Below are positions 35,385-44,346 of a stretch of DNA of 64,000 nt, piece after piece. Position numbers and translations under genes: made by a program. The notes beneath the pieces are model-generated. The model was not told the DNA's origin. It made no database searches and saw only the letters and a list, made by a program, of their open reading frames with translations. Source of the DNA: an uncultured Anaerococcus sp. (lineage in GTDB: Bacteria; Bacillota; Clostridia; Tissierellales; Peptoniphilaceae); contig NZ_CALTUX010000004.1 in the NCBI RefSeq assembly GCF_943912825.1, positions 8,409-72,408 of the forward strand, in the 5' to 3' direction. The stretch's first letter is position 1. Each line of letters opens with the position of its first letter.

Positions 35385-36272
35385 TTATCCTTTCACTGCT
35401 CCTACTGAAATTCCTTTTTCAAAATATTTTTGGAAGAATGGGAACATAACTATTAATGGTACACTGGAAACAACGATAGTAGAATACTTAACTAATTCTG
35501 CTATTTTCTTTAGTTCGGCCATAGCTGTTTGCTGGCCAATCATATTCATGTTTGGTTGGTTTTGAACCAAAATTTTTCTTAAAACTATTTGCAAAGGTTC
35601 TAATTCTGGTGATTTAATATAAATCATTGCATCAAAGTAACTATTCCACATTCCAACAAAGGAATATAGGAATATTACAAACATAATTGACTTAGATAAA
35701 GGAACTATAATTTTTGTAAAGACTTGGATCTCACTTGCCCCATCTACCTTAGCTGCCTCAATCATCTCTTTTGGTAAGGTTTTTATATAAACCTGAGCTA
35801 AAAACAAGTTAAAGACTGATAAGCATCCTGGCAAGATCAAAGCCCAAACCGTATCTAGCATGCCAAGATTTTTGACAAGCAAGTAGGTTGGTACGAGGCC
35901 TCCACCAAAAAACATGGTTATTACAAAAAATACGTAAATACCTTTTTTAAAAACAAGGTCATCCCTGCTCATTGGATAAGCAGCCATCATTGTTACAACA
36001 ACATTTAAGGTCGCAAAGCCAAATGAGTAGATTAAAGAGTTGAAAAATCCCCTTAAGATACTCTTATCACTAAAAACCCTCCTATAGCCTTCTACAGTCC
36101 AGTCTGCTGGATTAAGACTAACTCCCTTGCTAAGCAAGGTATCAGGTGCCATAAAACTTGCCAGCAAGACATAAATCATAGGCACGAGGATCAAAAGCAA
36201 TATGATTACTAAGCAGATAATATTTATTCTTCTGATATTCTTATCAACCCTAGTCATAGAATTAACATTCAT
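35385..36272 (-). CDS. ABC permease, LplC/YtcP type, fructan operon
   Basis: A 295-residue CUT1 permease with six spans, EAA motif EAAKVDGASEIQVFTKIIVP and C-terminal GISVGAVKG. It begins 2 bases after its LplB-type partner, forming a tightly packed permease pair. Confidence 0.88.
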   Translation of the reverse strand: MNVNSMTRVDKNIRRINIICLVIILLLILVPMIYVLLASFMAPDTLLSKGVSLNPADWTVEGYRRVFSDKSILRGFFNSLIYSFGFATLNVVVTMMAAYPMSRDDLVFKKGIYVFFVITMFFGGGLVPTYLLVKNLGMLDTVWALILPGCLSVFNLFLAQVYIKTLPKEMIEAAKVDGASEIQVFTKIIVPLSKSIMFVIFLYSFVGMWNSYFDAMIYIKSPELEPLQIVLRKILVQNQPNMNMIGQQTAMAELKKIAELVKYSTIVVSSVPLIVMFPFFQKYFEKGISVGAVKG

Positions 36273-36274
36273 AT

Positions 36275-37216
36275 TTACCCCTTCTTCTTTTCAATCTTAT
36301 TCACAAACAAGTAAGTAACTGCCAATAAAATCAAGTTAATAACTGAGTTAAAAAGCCCTACAGCTGTTGAATAAGAATAATTTCCCTGCTGTAAACCAAT
36401 CTTATATACATAGGTAGAGATAATCTCTGATGTAGGTAGGTTAAGAGAAGTCTGCATTAGGTAAGCTTTTTCATAGCCGATACCCATAATACCACCCACA
36501 GCCAAAACAAAGTTTACAATCATAATTGGCTTTAAGGCAGGTAATTCTATATTTATAATCTTTTGCAAAAGATTTGCCCCATCAAGCTCAGCAGCCTCAT
36601 ACAAATCTGGTGGAATACTAATCAAGGCGCTGGTATATAGGATAGATGCCCATCCCATGCCCTGCCAAATTCCAGAAGCAATATACAAGGATCTAAAAGA
36701 CTCTGGATCAGTTAGAAATTGTGGAGGCGTAATCCCCATACTCGTAAGAATCCTAACAATAGGACCATTAGCTGAGAAGAACAAAAACACCATACCAACT
36801 ATAATAACAGTAGATATAAAGTTAGGTGTATAAAGGATAGTTTGAGCATATTGCTTAATCCTATCAGACATCAATTGATTTATCATCAAAGCTAAAATAA
36901 TTGGAGGGAAAAATCCCCACAAGAGTCCATAAATAGAAAGCTTCAAAGTATTTACAAGCAATACATTAAAATTTGGTGAAGTTAGGAAATTTTTAAAGTG
37001 TTCAAAGCCAATCCATTGACTTCCCAAAATCCCCTTCAAAGGGTTATATTGCTTAAAGGCAATCAAGATTCCATACATAGGTATATATTTAAAGATAAAA
37101 GTAATCAGCAAAGCTGGCAAAAGCAGCAAAAACAACTGATATTGGTCTTTAAGTCTTTGCCAAATAGTCAGTTCTAATTCATCGTCTGCATCAATCATAT
37201 TTTTATTTTTTTTCAT
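36275..37216 (-). CDS. ABC permease, LplB/YteP type, fructan operon
   Basis: A 313-residue CUT1 permease; charged N-terminus, six spans, EAA motif EAAELDGANLLQKIINIELP. It is the first transport gene after the LacI regulator (24-base gap with a good ribosome site). Confidence 0.88.
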   Translation of the reverse strand: MKKNKNMIDADDELELTIWQRLKDQYQLFLLLLPALLITFIFKYIPMYGILIAFKQYNPLKGILGSQWIGFEHFKNFLTSPNFNVLLVNTLKLSIYGLLWGFFPPIILALMINQLMSDRIKQYAQTILYTPNFISTVIIVGMVFLFFSANGPIVRILTSMGITPPQFLTDPESFRSLYIASGIWQGMGWASILYTSALISIPPDLYEAAELDGANLLQKIINIELPALKPIMIVNFVLAVGGIMGIGYEKAYLMQTSLNLPTSEIISTYVYKIGLQQGNYSYSTAVGLFNSVINLILLAVTYLFVNKIEKKKG

Positions 37217-37240
37217 AAAAGCCTCCTTCCATAAATTTAA

Positions 37241-38206
37241 TCATTTAGTCGTTCCACCCTCCTCGAACCTAACTTTTACATAAGAATTAGCATAATAATT
37301 CTCATCCTCAATATTTTTAAGTAAGATATCCACACTCCTTGTCGCAATCTCTTCAACATCTTGGACAATGGTAGAAACCATATAAGACCTCTCTTCGCTA
37401 AGCTTGATCCCATCAAAACCAATCAGCTGGTAATCAACTAAGACTTCCTTACCAATAGCCTTTAAAGTCTCAATAGCATCCATGCCCACAAAGTCATTGA
37501 TAGTAAAAATACCATCTATACCAGGATTTTCCTCAAAAATCGCGTATATCTCATCGTCAAATCCCTCATAGGGTTCAAGTATATCAATAATGTGGAAAGA
37601 AATCTTCTTATCCCTACAAAAATCTTCAAAACCCCTTCTTCTGTCCATGGTAGCATTCATAAATTTATTATGACTTCCCACATACAAAAGCTCTTTACAT
37701 CCCTTACTAAACAAGGTCTCAGCAGCCAAAAGGCCACCCTCGTAGTTTTGACTAGCCACAAAATTAATATTCTTATCAAACTTTCTGTCGATACTTACGA
37801 AAGGTAAATTGGAATTAATATAAACTTCGATATCAGAATAGGAAATCGCTATTATCCCATCGATCATATTCTTCCTAAGCATCTGCAAATACTGGATTTC
37901 ACTATCTTCACATCCATTGCTATTGCACAAAAGAAGCTTATAACCCCTCTTTTGTAAAACTTGTTCTACATGAAAAGCCATCTCCGAAAAAAACGGGTGC
38001 CAGATAGTAGGAATAATTAGACCAATAGTATTAGTTTTATTATTCTTAAGACCACTAGCTAGGTCATTTTTTTCATAATTAAGCTTCTCAATAGCATCCA
38101 TCACCCTCCTATAAGTCTCAGGCTTAACCTCCCTTCCATTAATAACATTACTCACACTTCCTAAGCTAACCTTTGCCTCGTTAGCAACATCCTTCATAGT
38201 AGCCAT
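37241..38206 (-). CDS. LacI-family transcriptional repressor of the fructan operon
   Basis: A 321-residue regulator with a LacI helix-turn-helix at the N-terminus (MKDVANEAKVSLGSVSNVINGREVKPETYRRVMDAI), the hinge helix around AIEKLNYEKNDLASGL, and a sugar-binding core of the periplasmic-binding type. It is the first gene of the operon it most likely controls. Ribosome site AGGAG is spaced 7 bases from the ATG. Three palindromic operators lie upstream, the first abutting the -10 box, so autoregulation is expected. Confidence 0.92.
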   Translation of the reverse strand: MATMKDVANEAKVSLGSVSNVINGREVKPETYRRVMDAIEKLNYEKNDLASGLKNNKTNTIGLIIPTIWHPFFSEMAFHVEQVLQKRGYKLLLCNSNGCEDSEIQYLQMLRKNMIDGIIAISYSDIEVYINSNLPFVSIDRKFDKNINFVASQNYEGGLLAAETLFSKGCKELLYVGSHNKFMNATMDRRRGFEDFCRDKKISFHIIDILEPYEGFDDEIYAIFEENPGIDGIFTINDFVGMDAIETLKAIGKEVLVDYQLIGFDGIKLSEERSYMVSTIVQDVEEIATRSVDILLKNIEDENYYANSYVKVRFEEGGTTK

Positions 38207-38246
38207 CTTGTAACTCCTTTATTTTATCTTGAATAAATTTAATCTT

Positions 38247-38258
38247 TGAAACGTTTCA
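38247..38258. promoter_or_regulatory. Operator 1 TGAAACGTTTCA at the fructan promoter
   Basis: Perfect 12-bp palindrome directly downstream of the -10 box at 38259-38264 (minus strand TATAAT preceded by TGA, an extended -10). Repressor bound here would cover the transcription start. Confidence 0.8.
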
Positions 38259-38309
38259 ATTATATCATAAAAAAATATATTTTGCACTTAAATTTTTAAA
38301 ATGAGAATT

Positions 38310-38321
38310 TGTAACGTTTCA
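38310..38321. promoter_or_regulatory. Operator 2 TGTAACGTTTCA
   Basis: Near-perfect palindrome, centre 63 bp from operator 1. Confidence 0.75.
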
Positions 38322-38373
38322 AAATTTATCCAAAATAAAAATCCCAGCTTAAACTAATATGAGAATTAATTTT

Positions 38374-38385
38374 TGTAACGTTTCA
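38374..38385. promoter_or_regulatory. Operator 3 TGTAACGTTTCA
   Basis: Identical to operator 2, centre 64 bp from it. A further site TGATAACATTTTCA of the type seen at 3936-3949 lies at 38406-38419. Confidence 0.7.
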
Positions 38386-38518
38386 TTTATTACAAGTCCA
38401 TTATATGATAACATTTTCATCTTGTCAAGAGTTTTTTTGGAAAATCTTAAGTTTTATGGTAGAAAGCTTTTCAAGCTTCCTTCTTTACCCTTTTTCTTAA
38501 GCGTGGTCGAGAGAACTA

Positions 38519-38815
38519 TTACTTTCTTTCGAGCTTCGCTCGACCACTCTGCCTCTGCACCAGTCCTTCCTCAATCTTCTTTCAGAAGATTGGGATAGGG
38601 CTTCGCGTGGGGCTCCTCTTCGCGCCGGAGGGGCGTTTTTCAATCCTAAAATAAGCCTAAGAACGATAATTTGCAATATTCAAAGGCTTTGTGAAAATTA
38701 AGCAAAAGCCTGCCCTAAGTATTTTTTTAACTCCCTACAAAATCTTTAGGCTTGTCTCCTAGAGCCGACGGGCTTGATACAAGGTCGAAGCAAGGGAGGG
38801 TGGTCGAAGCTAGGT
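38519..38815. repeat. Direct repeat unit, copy 1
   Basis: Starts at TTTCGAGCTTCGCTCGACCA and ends in GGTCGAAGC-type sequence. The conserved 160-bp end (about 38648-38810) contains AAGCCTAAGANCGATAATTTGC and ends TTTAGGCTT, so AAGCCTAA/TTAGGCTT forms an inner inverted repeat. Matches copy 2 at 38958-39215. Confidence 0.65.
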
Positions 38816-38957
38816 CTCTCTTTTAATTTACTAAGTTAAGGAAGATAATGAATATTATAGTAAAAAGCCAAATGTCATGTCGAACCCTCCTAGAGGGTGA
38901 GATATCCCATTTTTTGATTATTTATTTGAAAACATATGTCTATCTTAGGGGCTTCTT

Positions 38958-39215
38958 TTTTCGAGCTTCGCTCGACCATTTCATGGAGAGTCCTCCACGA
39001 GCCGGACGGGCTTGTTCCCTTGTCTCGAGCGAAGTCGAGAGACCTATTACGCACACTAAAATTCCAAAACAAGCCTAAGAGCGATAATTTGCAATATTCG
39101 AAGGATTTTGAAAATAAAGTAAAAGCTTGCCCTTTATGTATTTCGACACCTTACAAAACTTTTAGGCTTCTCCACGTTGGTCGAAGCAAGGGTAGCAGAG
39201 GTCGAAGCAAGGGGA
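38958..39215. repeat. Direct repeat unit, copy 2
   Basis: Second copy in the same orientation about 400-440 bp downstream. It has the same TTCGAGCTTCGCTCGACCA start, AAGCCTAAGAGCGATAATTTGC, GCAATATTC.AAGG, CTTTTAGGCTT and GGTCGAAGCAAGGG blocks. The spacing between start and end differs slightly from copy 1. Confidence 0.65.
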
Positions 39216-39240
39216 ATGTTATTCCAAGAAAATTCCCAGC

Positions 39241-39278
39241 AAAAAACTAGTCAAGCTTTTCCCTTGACTAGTTTTTTT
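39241..39278. terminator. Bidirectional terminator
   Basis: Perfect 15-bp stem (AAAACTAGTCAAG / CTTGACTAGTTTT) with A and T runs on both sides. It ends the alpha-glucosidase gene on the minus strand. Confidence 0.9.
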
Positions 39279-39280
39279 TC

Positions 39281-40921
<1,641 letters not shown>

Positions 40922-40966
40922 TCATTGTAATCGATTCAGGGTCAAAGTTCTAGTTTTATATTTATA

Positions 40967-40993
40967 TTAAAAAACGAGGATATAAATCCCCGT
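40967..40993 (-). terminator. Terminator after the hydroxyacyl-CoA dehydrogenase gene
   Basis: On the minus strand ACGGGGAT-TTAT-ATCCTCGT followed by TTTTT. Confidence 0.8.
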
Positions 40994-41004
40994 ATTTTAA
41001 GCTT

Positions 41005-41973
41005 TTAGTTGATTTTTCTACCCTTTTCGTCATATTTGTAGAAGCCTTCGCCTGCTGCCACGCCGGTTTTGCCTGCTTGAATTTTTTCTTCAAGCATTTT
41101 TACAATCTTACCTGCCATTGTAGATGGGTCATCTGCCCCTTCCTTGTATTTGGCAAGGTTGTATGGGGTCATAAGGCCTACTATATCTAGGATTTCAAAA
41201 GGTCCTCTTGGGGCTCCTGCACCGACTTTCCAAGCCATATCTACATCTTCAAAGCTTGCGTATTCTCCAGCTACTAGCTCTTGGGCCGCACTTAATAGTG
41301 GCACTAGGAGGGAATTTAGAAGATAGCCTGGTCTTTCCTTTTTGATTACTACCGGGATCATGGTGATTTCTCTAGCATAGGCTTCCACAGCTTCTCTTGC
41401 CTTATCAGATGTTTCTGGTGTTACCATAATCTCTGCAAGGTTGTTTCTCCAGATGTGGTTGGCAAAGTGGAAATGAAGGTAATTTTCAGGTCTGCCTGCA
41501 TCATCCTTGAAGGTTGAAGGAAGCATGGTTGATGAATTGGAAGCAAGGATTGTATCTTCTCCCAAATAGTCCTTAATCTTTTTAAAGAAGTCGTGCTTTA
41601 CATCTTCCACCTCAGCTATAGCCTCGATTACAAAGTCAGCCCCTTCCATGGCCTTGGCCAAGTCTGTCTCATATTTGATTGATTCGTAGGCCTTTTTTAC
41701 ATCCTCTTTTAGCTTATCTATCTCTTCTGGGCTAATATTTTCAAAATCTTCTATCAAGGCCCTTGCATAATCTGGCTTTTCCTTGCCAATTTGAGCCTTG
41801 GCATGGTCTAGCTCTGCTAGATAGGTCATATATAATTTTTCGATTTTTGGCTTAGCTCTGCCGATTGATTCCTCGCTTCTTAGCCAAAAAGTAACATTTT
41901 TTCCCCTATAGGCTGATTGAAATCCAATTTGACTACCTAGGACTCCACCGCCTGCAATTACAATATTTTTCAT
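41005..41973 (-). CDS. 3-hydroxyacyl-CoA dehydrogenase (3-hydroxybutyryl-CoA type)
   Basis: A 322-residue two-domain enzyme: an N-terminal Rossmann fold with GGGVLGSQI (NAD site), the NSS/FHFANH region with the catalytic His, and the C-terminal helical domain RPGYLLNSLLVPLLSAAQ. It oxidises or reduces 3-hydroxyacyl-CoA with NAD(H). No other butyrate or beta-oxidation genes are nearby, so pathway placement is open. A related L-carnitine or hydroxyacid dehydrogenase role cannot be excluded. Confidence 0.85.
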   Translation of the reverse strand: MKNIVIAGGGVLGSQIGFQSAYRGKNVTFWLRSEESIGRAKPKIEKLYMTYLAELDHAKAQIGKEKPDYARALIEDFENISPEEIDKLKEDVKKAYESIKYETDLAKAMEGADFVIEAIAEVEDVKHDFFKKIKDYLGEDTILASNSSTMLPSTFKDDAGRPENYLHFHFANHIWRNNLAEIMVTPETSDKAREAVEAYAREITMIPVVIKKERPGYLLNSLLVPLLSAAQELVAGEYASFEDVDMAWKVGAGAPRGPFEILDIVGLMTPYNLAKYKEGADDPSTMAGKIVKMLEEKIQAGKTGVAAGEGFYKYDEKGRKIN

Positions 41974-42076
41974 CTTATCTCCTCTCTTTTCTCTTATAAA
42001 ATTACCCCATAAAATCTCTTACAAAACACTTTTTGCAAAAAAATGTCAATCTCTAAAAATCACCTGTCAAGAGCCT

Positions 42077-42949
42077 TCACAATCTTTCAGCTATTTCCAA
42101 ATACAAATCCAAAAATATGGAGTTCTTGCTGGCCACAATGGACATATCATGGGTCAGATTGAAATCCTCTAGGTCAACTATCCTAAGCTCCCCTTCCCTT
42201 AATTCTTTTTCAACACAAGACTCAAACAAGAAGCTAATCCCGCAGTCTGCCTTAAGAAGCTCAACAATGGCGTGCATATTATTAATCTCAATAATATTAG
42301 CAAAATCCCTTGTATCTATATTATCCATATAGAGGAAATTTTTAAGAATTGCAAGGGTACCAGACCCCTCTTCTCTTATGATAATCCTCTCATCAAGCAA
42401 ATCAGTCAGCTTTGTGATGGGTCTTTGAAAAACATGGTCCCTATGGCAAATACACTGGACCCTATCGGTCTTATATTTTTTGACAAAATAATCCTTACCA
42501 TCCAAAAAACCCTCAATAATAGCAAAATCAATCTTTCCACTATCAATATCCCTCAAAATCTCATCGGTATTTTCATAAAAAATATGAAAATCACAAGTCG
42601 CTTTCTCCTTAATCAAGGCAATTAGTTTATCAAGGACTATATACTCACCAACCGACCTCGTAAAACCAAGAGAAATCTTCTCCCCCTGGGATTTTTTCTT
42701 GCCAAGGAGCTTCTTAAGCCTGTGCTCGTCATTTGACATAGAAAGGAGCGCCGCCCTTAAAATCTTACCTTGATCAGTCAAAGATAAATTTTTCTTATTC
42801 CTACAAAAAAGCTTACAATTATAATAATTTTCCAAATATTTAATATGCTGAGATATGGCAGGCTGGGTAATATTCAGACTCTCCGCCGCCTTAGTAAAAT
42901 TAAGATACTCACACACCGCCAAGAAACTTTCAATTCTAAAATCCAACAT
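42077..42949 (-). CDS. LysR-family regulator, YeiE/CysL-like
   Basis: A 290-residue LysR protein: helix-turn-helix FTKAAESLNITQPAISQHIKYLE at the N-terminus and a type-2 periplasmic effector domain. An upstream in-frame ATG exists, but GGGAGG is placed for the ATG at 42949. It is divergent from the YeiH-type membrane protein gene across a 106-base region with TATAATATAGTAAATAATTAT-like symmetrical AT sequence, the usual layout for LysR control of the neighbour. Effector unknown. Confidence 0.88.
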   Translation of the reverse strand: MLDFRIESFLAVCEYLNFTKAAESLNITQPAISQHIKYLENYYNCKLFCRNKKNLSLTDQGKILRAALLSMSNDEHRLKKLLGKKKSQGEKISLGFTRSVGEYIVLDKLIALIKEKATCDFHIFYENTDEILRDIDSGKIDFAIIEGFLDGKDYFVKKYKTDRVQCICHRDHVFQRPITKLTDLLDERIIIREEGSGTLAILKNFLYMDNIDTRDFANIIEINNMHAIVELLKADCGISFLFESCVEKELREGELRIVDLEDFNLTHDMSIVASKNSIFLDLYLEIAERL

Positions 42950-43004
42950 AAAATCCTCCCTAATAATCATAACAAAAATTTATAATATAGTAAATAATTA
43001 TAAT

Positions 43005-43033
43005 TTTACATTATGATAATCCCTTGCTATAAT
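43005..43033 (+). promoter_or_regulatory. Promoter of the YeiH-type gene
   Basis: TTTACA (43005-43010), 17 bases, TATAAT (43028-43033). It lies within the presumed LysR binding region. Confidence 0.8.
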
Positions 43034-43055
43034 AAAAAAAGTGGAAGGAGAAAAC

Positions 43056-44090
43056 ATGACAAAATCAATAGAAAAAAATATAAGGGGAATCATACTCTGC
43101 CTCCTAATAGCGACTATATCTCAAATTATCGGCAAAAAAGTACCCCTAGTAGGACCTGCAGTATTTGCAATACTCATAGGCATGGTCCTCGGTCAAATAA
43201 TCAAAAACAAAACACCCTACATGGACGGAGTAAGATTCACCTCCAAAAAAATCCTACAATACGCCGTAATCCTCCTAGGATTCGGACTAGATTTAGGCCT
43301 AGTATTAAAAACAGGAAGAGAATCACTACCAATCATCCTATCAACCATATCAAGCTCACTATTAGTAGCATTCATAGCCAGCAAAACAGGCCTCATCAAA
43401 GACCACATAGCAACACTAATAGGAGTAGGCTCATCAATTTGTGGAGGATCCGCCATAGCAGCCGCCGCACCAGTAATAGATGCAGACGAAGATGAAATCG
43501 CCCAAGCCATATCAGTAATATTCTTTTTTAACATCCTAGCCGCTCTTCTTTTCCCAAGCCTGGGACAGCTAATCGGCTTTAGCCACGCCAACGGTCATGC
43601 CTTCGGAATATTTGCAGGATCAGCAGTAAACGATACATCATCAGTCACAGCCACAGCATCCACATGGGACACAATCTTCAACCTAGGCAGCCAAACCCTA
43701 GATGAAGCAGTCACCGTCAAGCTAACCAGGACCCTTGCCATAATCCCAATATGCCTAGGCCTAGCCTTCATAAGAATGAAAAATACAGACACAGATGATA
43801 GCAAAAAAATATCCATCAAACAAATATTTCCATTTTTCATAATATATTTCATAATAGCAAGCCTAATCACAACCATAGCCCTCGCCAAGGGAGTAGACAT
43901 AGGATACTTCAAACCCTTCAAAGACCTATCCAAATTTTTCATAGTAATGGCAATGTCAGCCATAGGCTTCAACAGCGACATAGTAAAACTAGTAAAATCA
44001 GGCTCCAAACCCCTAGCCCTAGGAGGAACATGCTTCATAATCATCACATCAATAACCCTAATAGGAGAAAAACTCATCGGGCTGTTGTAG
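43056..44090 (+). CDS. YeiH/UPF0324 family membrane protein (putative sulfate exporter)
   Basis: A 344-residue polytopic membrane protein (about ten spans) of the YeiH (PSE, Cons_hypoth698) family; recognisable are GPAVFAILIGMVLG, GFGLDL, GSSICGGSAIAAAAPVI and FAGSAVNDTSSVTA. Family members have been linked to sulfonate/sulfate export but evidence is thin. The ATG at 43056 follows GGAAGGAG with good spacing; the frame is open 15 bases further upstream. Divergent LysR gene and a strong terminator after the stop complete the unit. Confidence 0.88.
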   Translation: MTKSIEKNIRGIILCLLIATISQIIGKKVPLVGPAVFAILIGMVLGQIIKNKTPYMDGVRFTSKKILQYAVILLGFGLDLGLVLKTGRESLPIILSTISSSLLVAFIASKTGLIKDHIATLIGVGSSICGGSAIAAAAPVIDADEDEIAQAISVIFFFNILAALLFPSLGQLIGFSHANGHAFGIFAGSAVNDTSSVTATASTWDTIFNLGSQTLDEAVTVKLTRTLAIIPICLGLAFIRMKNTDTDDSKKISIKQIFPFFIIYFIIASLITTIALAKGVDIGYFKPFKDLSKFFIVMAMSAIGFNSDIVKLVKSGSKPLALGGTCFIIITSITLIGEKLIGLL

Positions 44091-44111
44091 ACAAAAAATA
44101 AAGATAAAAGC

Positions 44112-44150
44112 AAAACACCCACTCATATCTAAGATTGAGTAGGTGTTTTT
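44112..44150 (+). terminator. Terminator after the YeiH-type gene
   Basis: AAAACACC.ACTCA / TGAGT.GGTGTTTTT stem with a 10-base loop and T run. Confidence 0.88.
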
Positions 44151-44346
44151 GTTTGTAGGTTAAATAAGGAAAAATAAAACTGTTGACCAAAAACCACCAA
44201 AAAATCCAGAAAATGTATTTAAAATACTCTCCTGGCTTTTCTGTGATGGGCAACCATATTGTCGCCCCGGCACTAATCTATTTTTCAACTTAAAATAACT
44301 CTAAAAAATATTTAATTATACGTATTGTTTACGCATCAGTTAAAAC
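44151..44346. other. AT-rich intergenic region, nothing identified
   Basis: About 200 bases between the convergent YeiH-type and DUF4062-type genes. No gene, repeat or clear terminator for the minus-strand gene was recognised. Confidence 0.4.

Larger units (their letters stand above)
38420..39240. other. Repeat-rich intergenic region, no gene seen
   Basis: About 820 bases without a convincing gene between two operons that are both on the minus strand. It holds two copies of a repeat unit (listed separately), several CGAGCTTCGCTCG and GGTCGAAGCAAGG stretches, a GC-rich hairpin around 38605-38635, and a sequence gtcatgtcgaaccctcctagagggtgagatatccc (38873-38908) of the dispersed-repeat type. 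Short frames here are repeat translations. Confidence 0.6.

Noticed and set aside
38374..38419. Reading the TGTAACGTTTCA sites as CcpA cre sites only
   Set aside because: The three sites sit at a LacI-led operon with regular spacing and one overlaps the start point, so the local repressor is the simpler explanation; dual use is still possible.
40926..40938. Operator-like TGTAATCGATTCA upstream of the alpha-glucosidase gene
   Set aside because: Only the central AATCGATT is palindromic; too weak to list as a site.
43013..43591. Long alternative frames over the YeiH-type gene on both strands
   Set aside because: Low-complexity translations rich in Arg/Asn/His or Ser; the YeiH frame has the family motifs, ribosome site and promoter.
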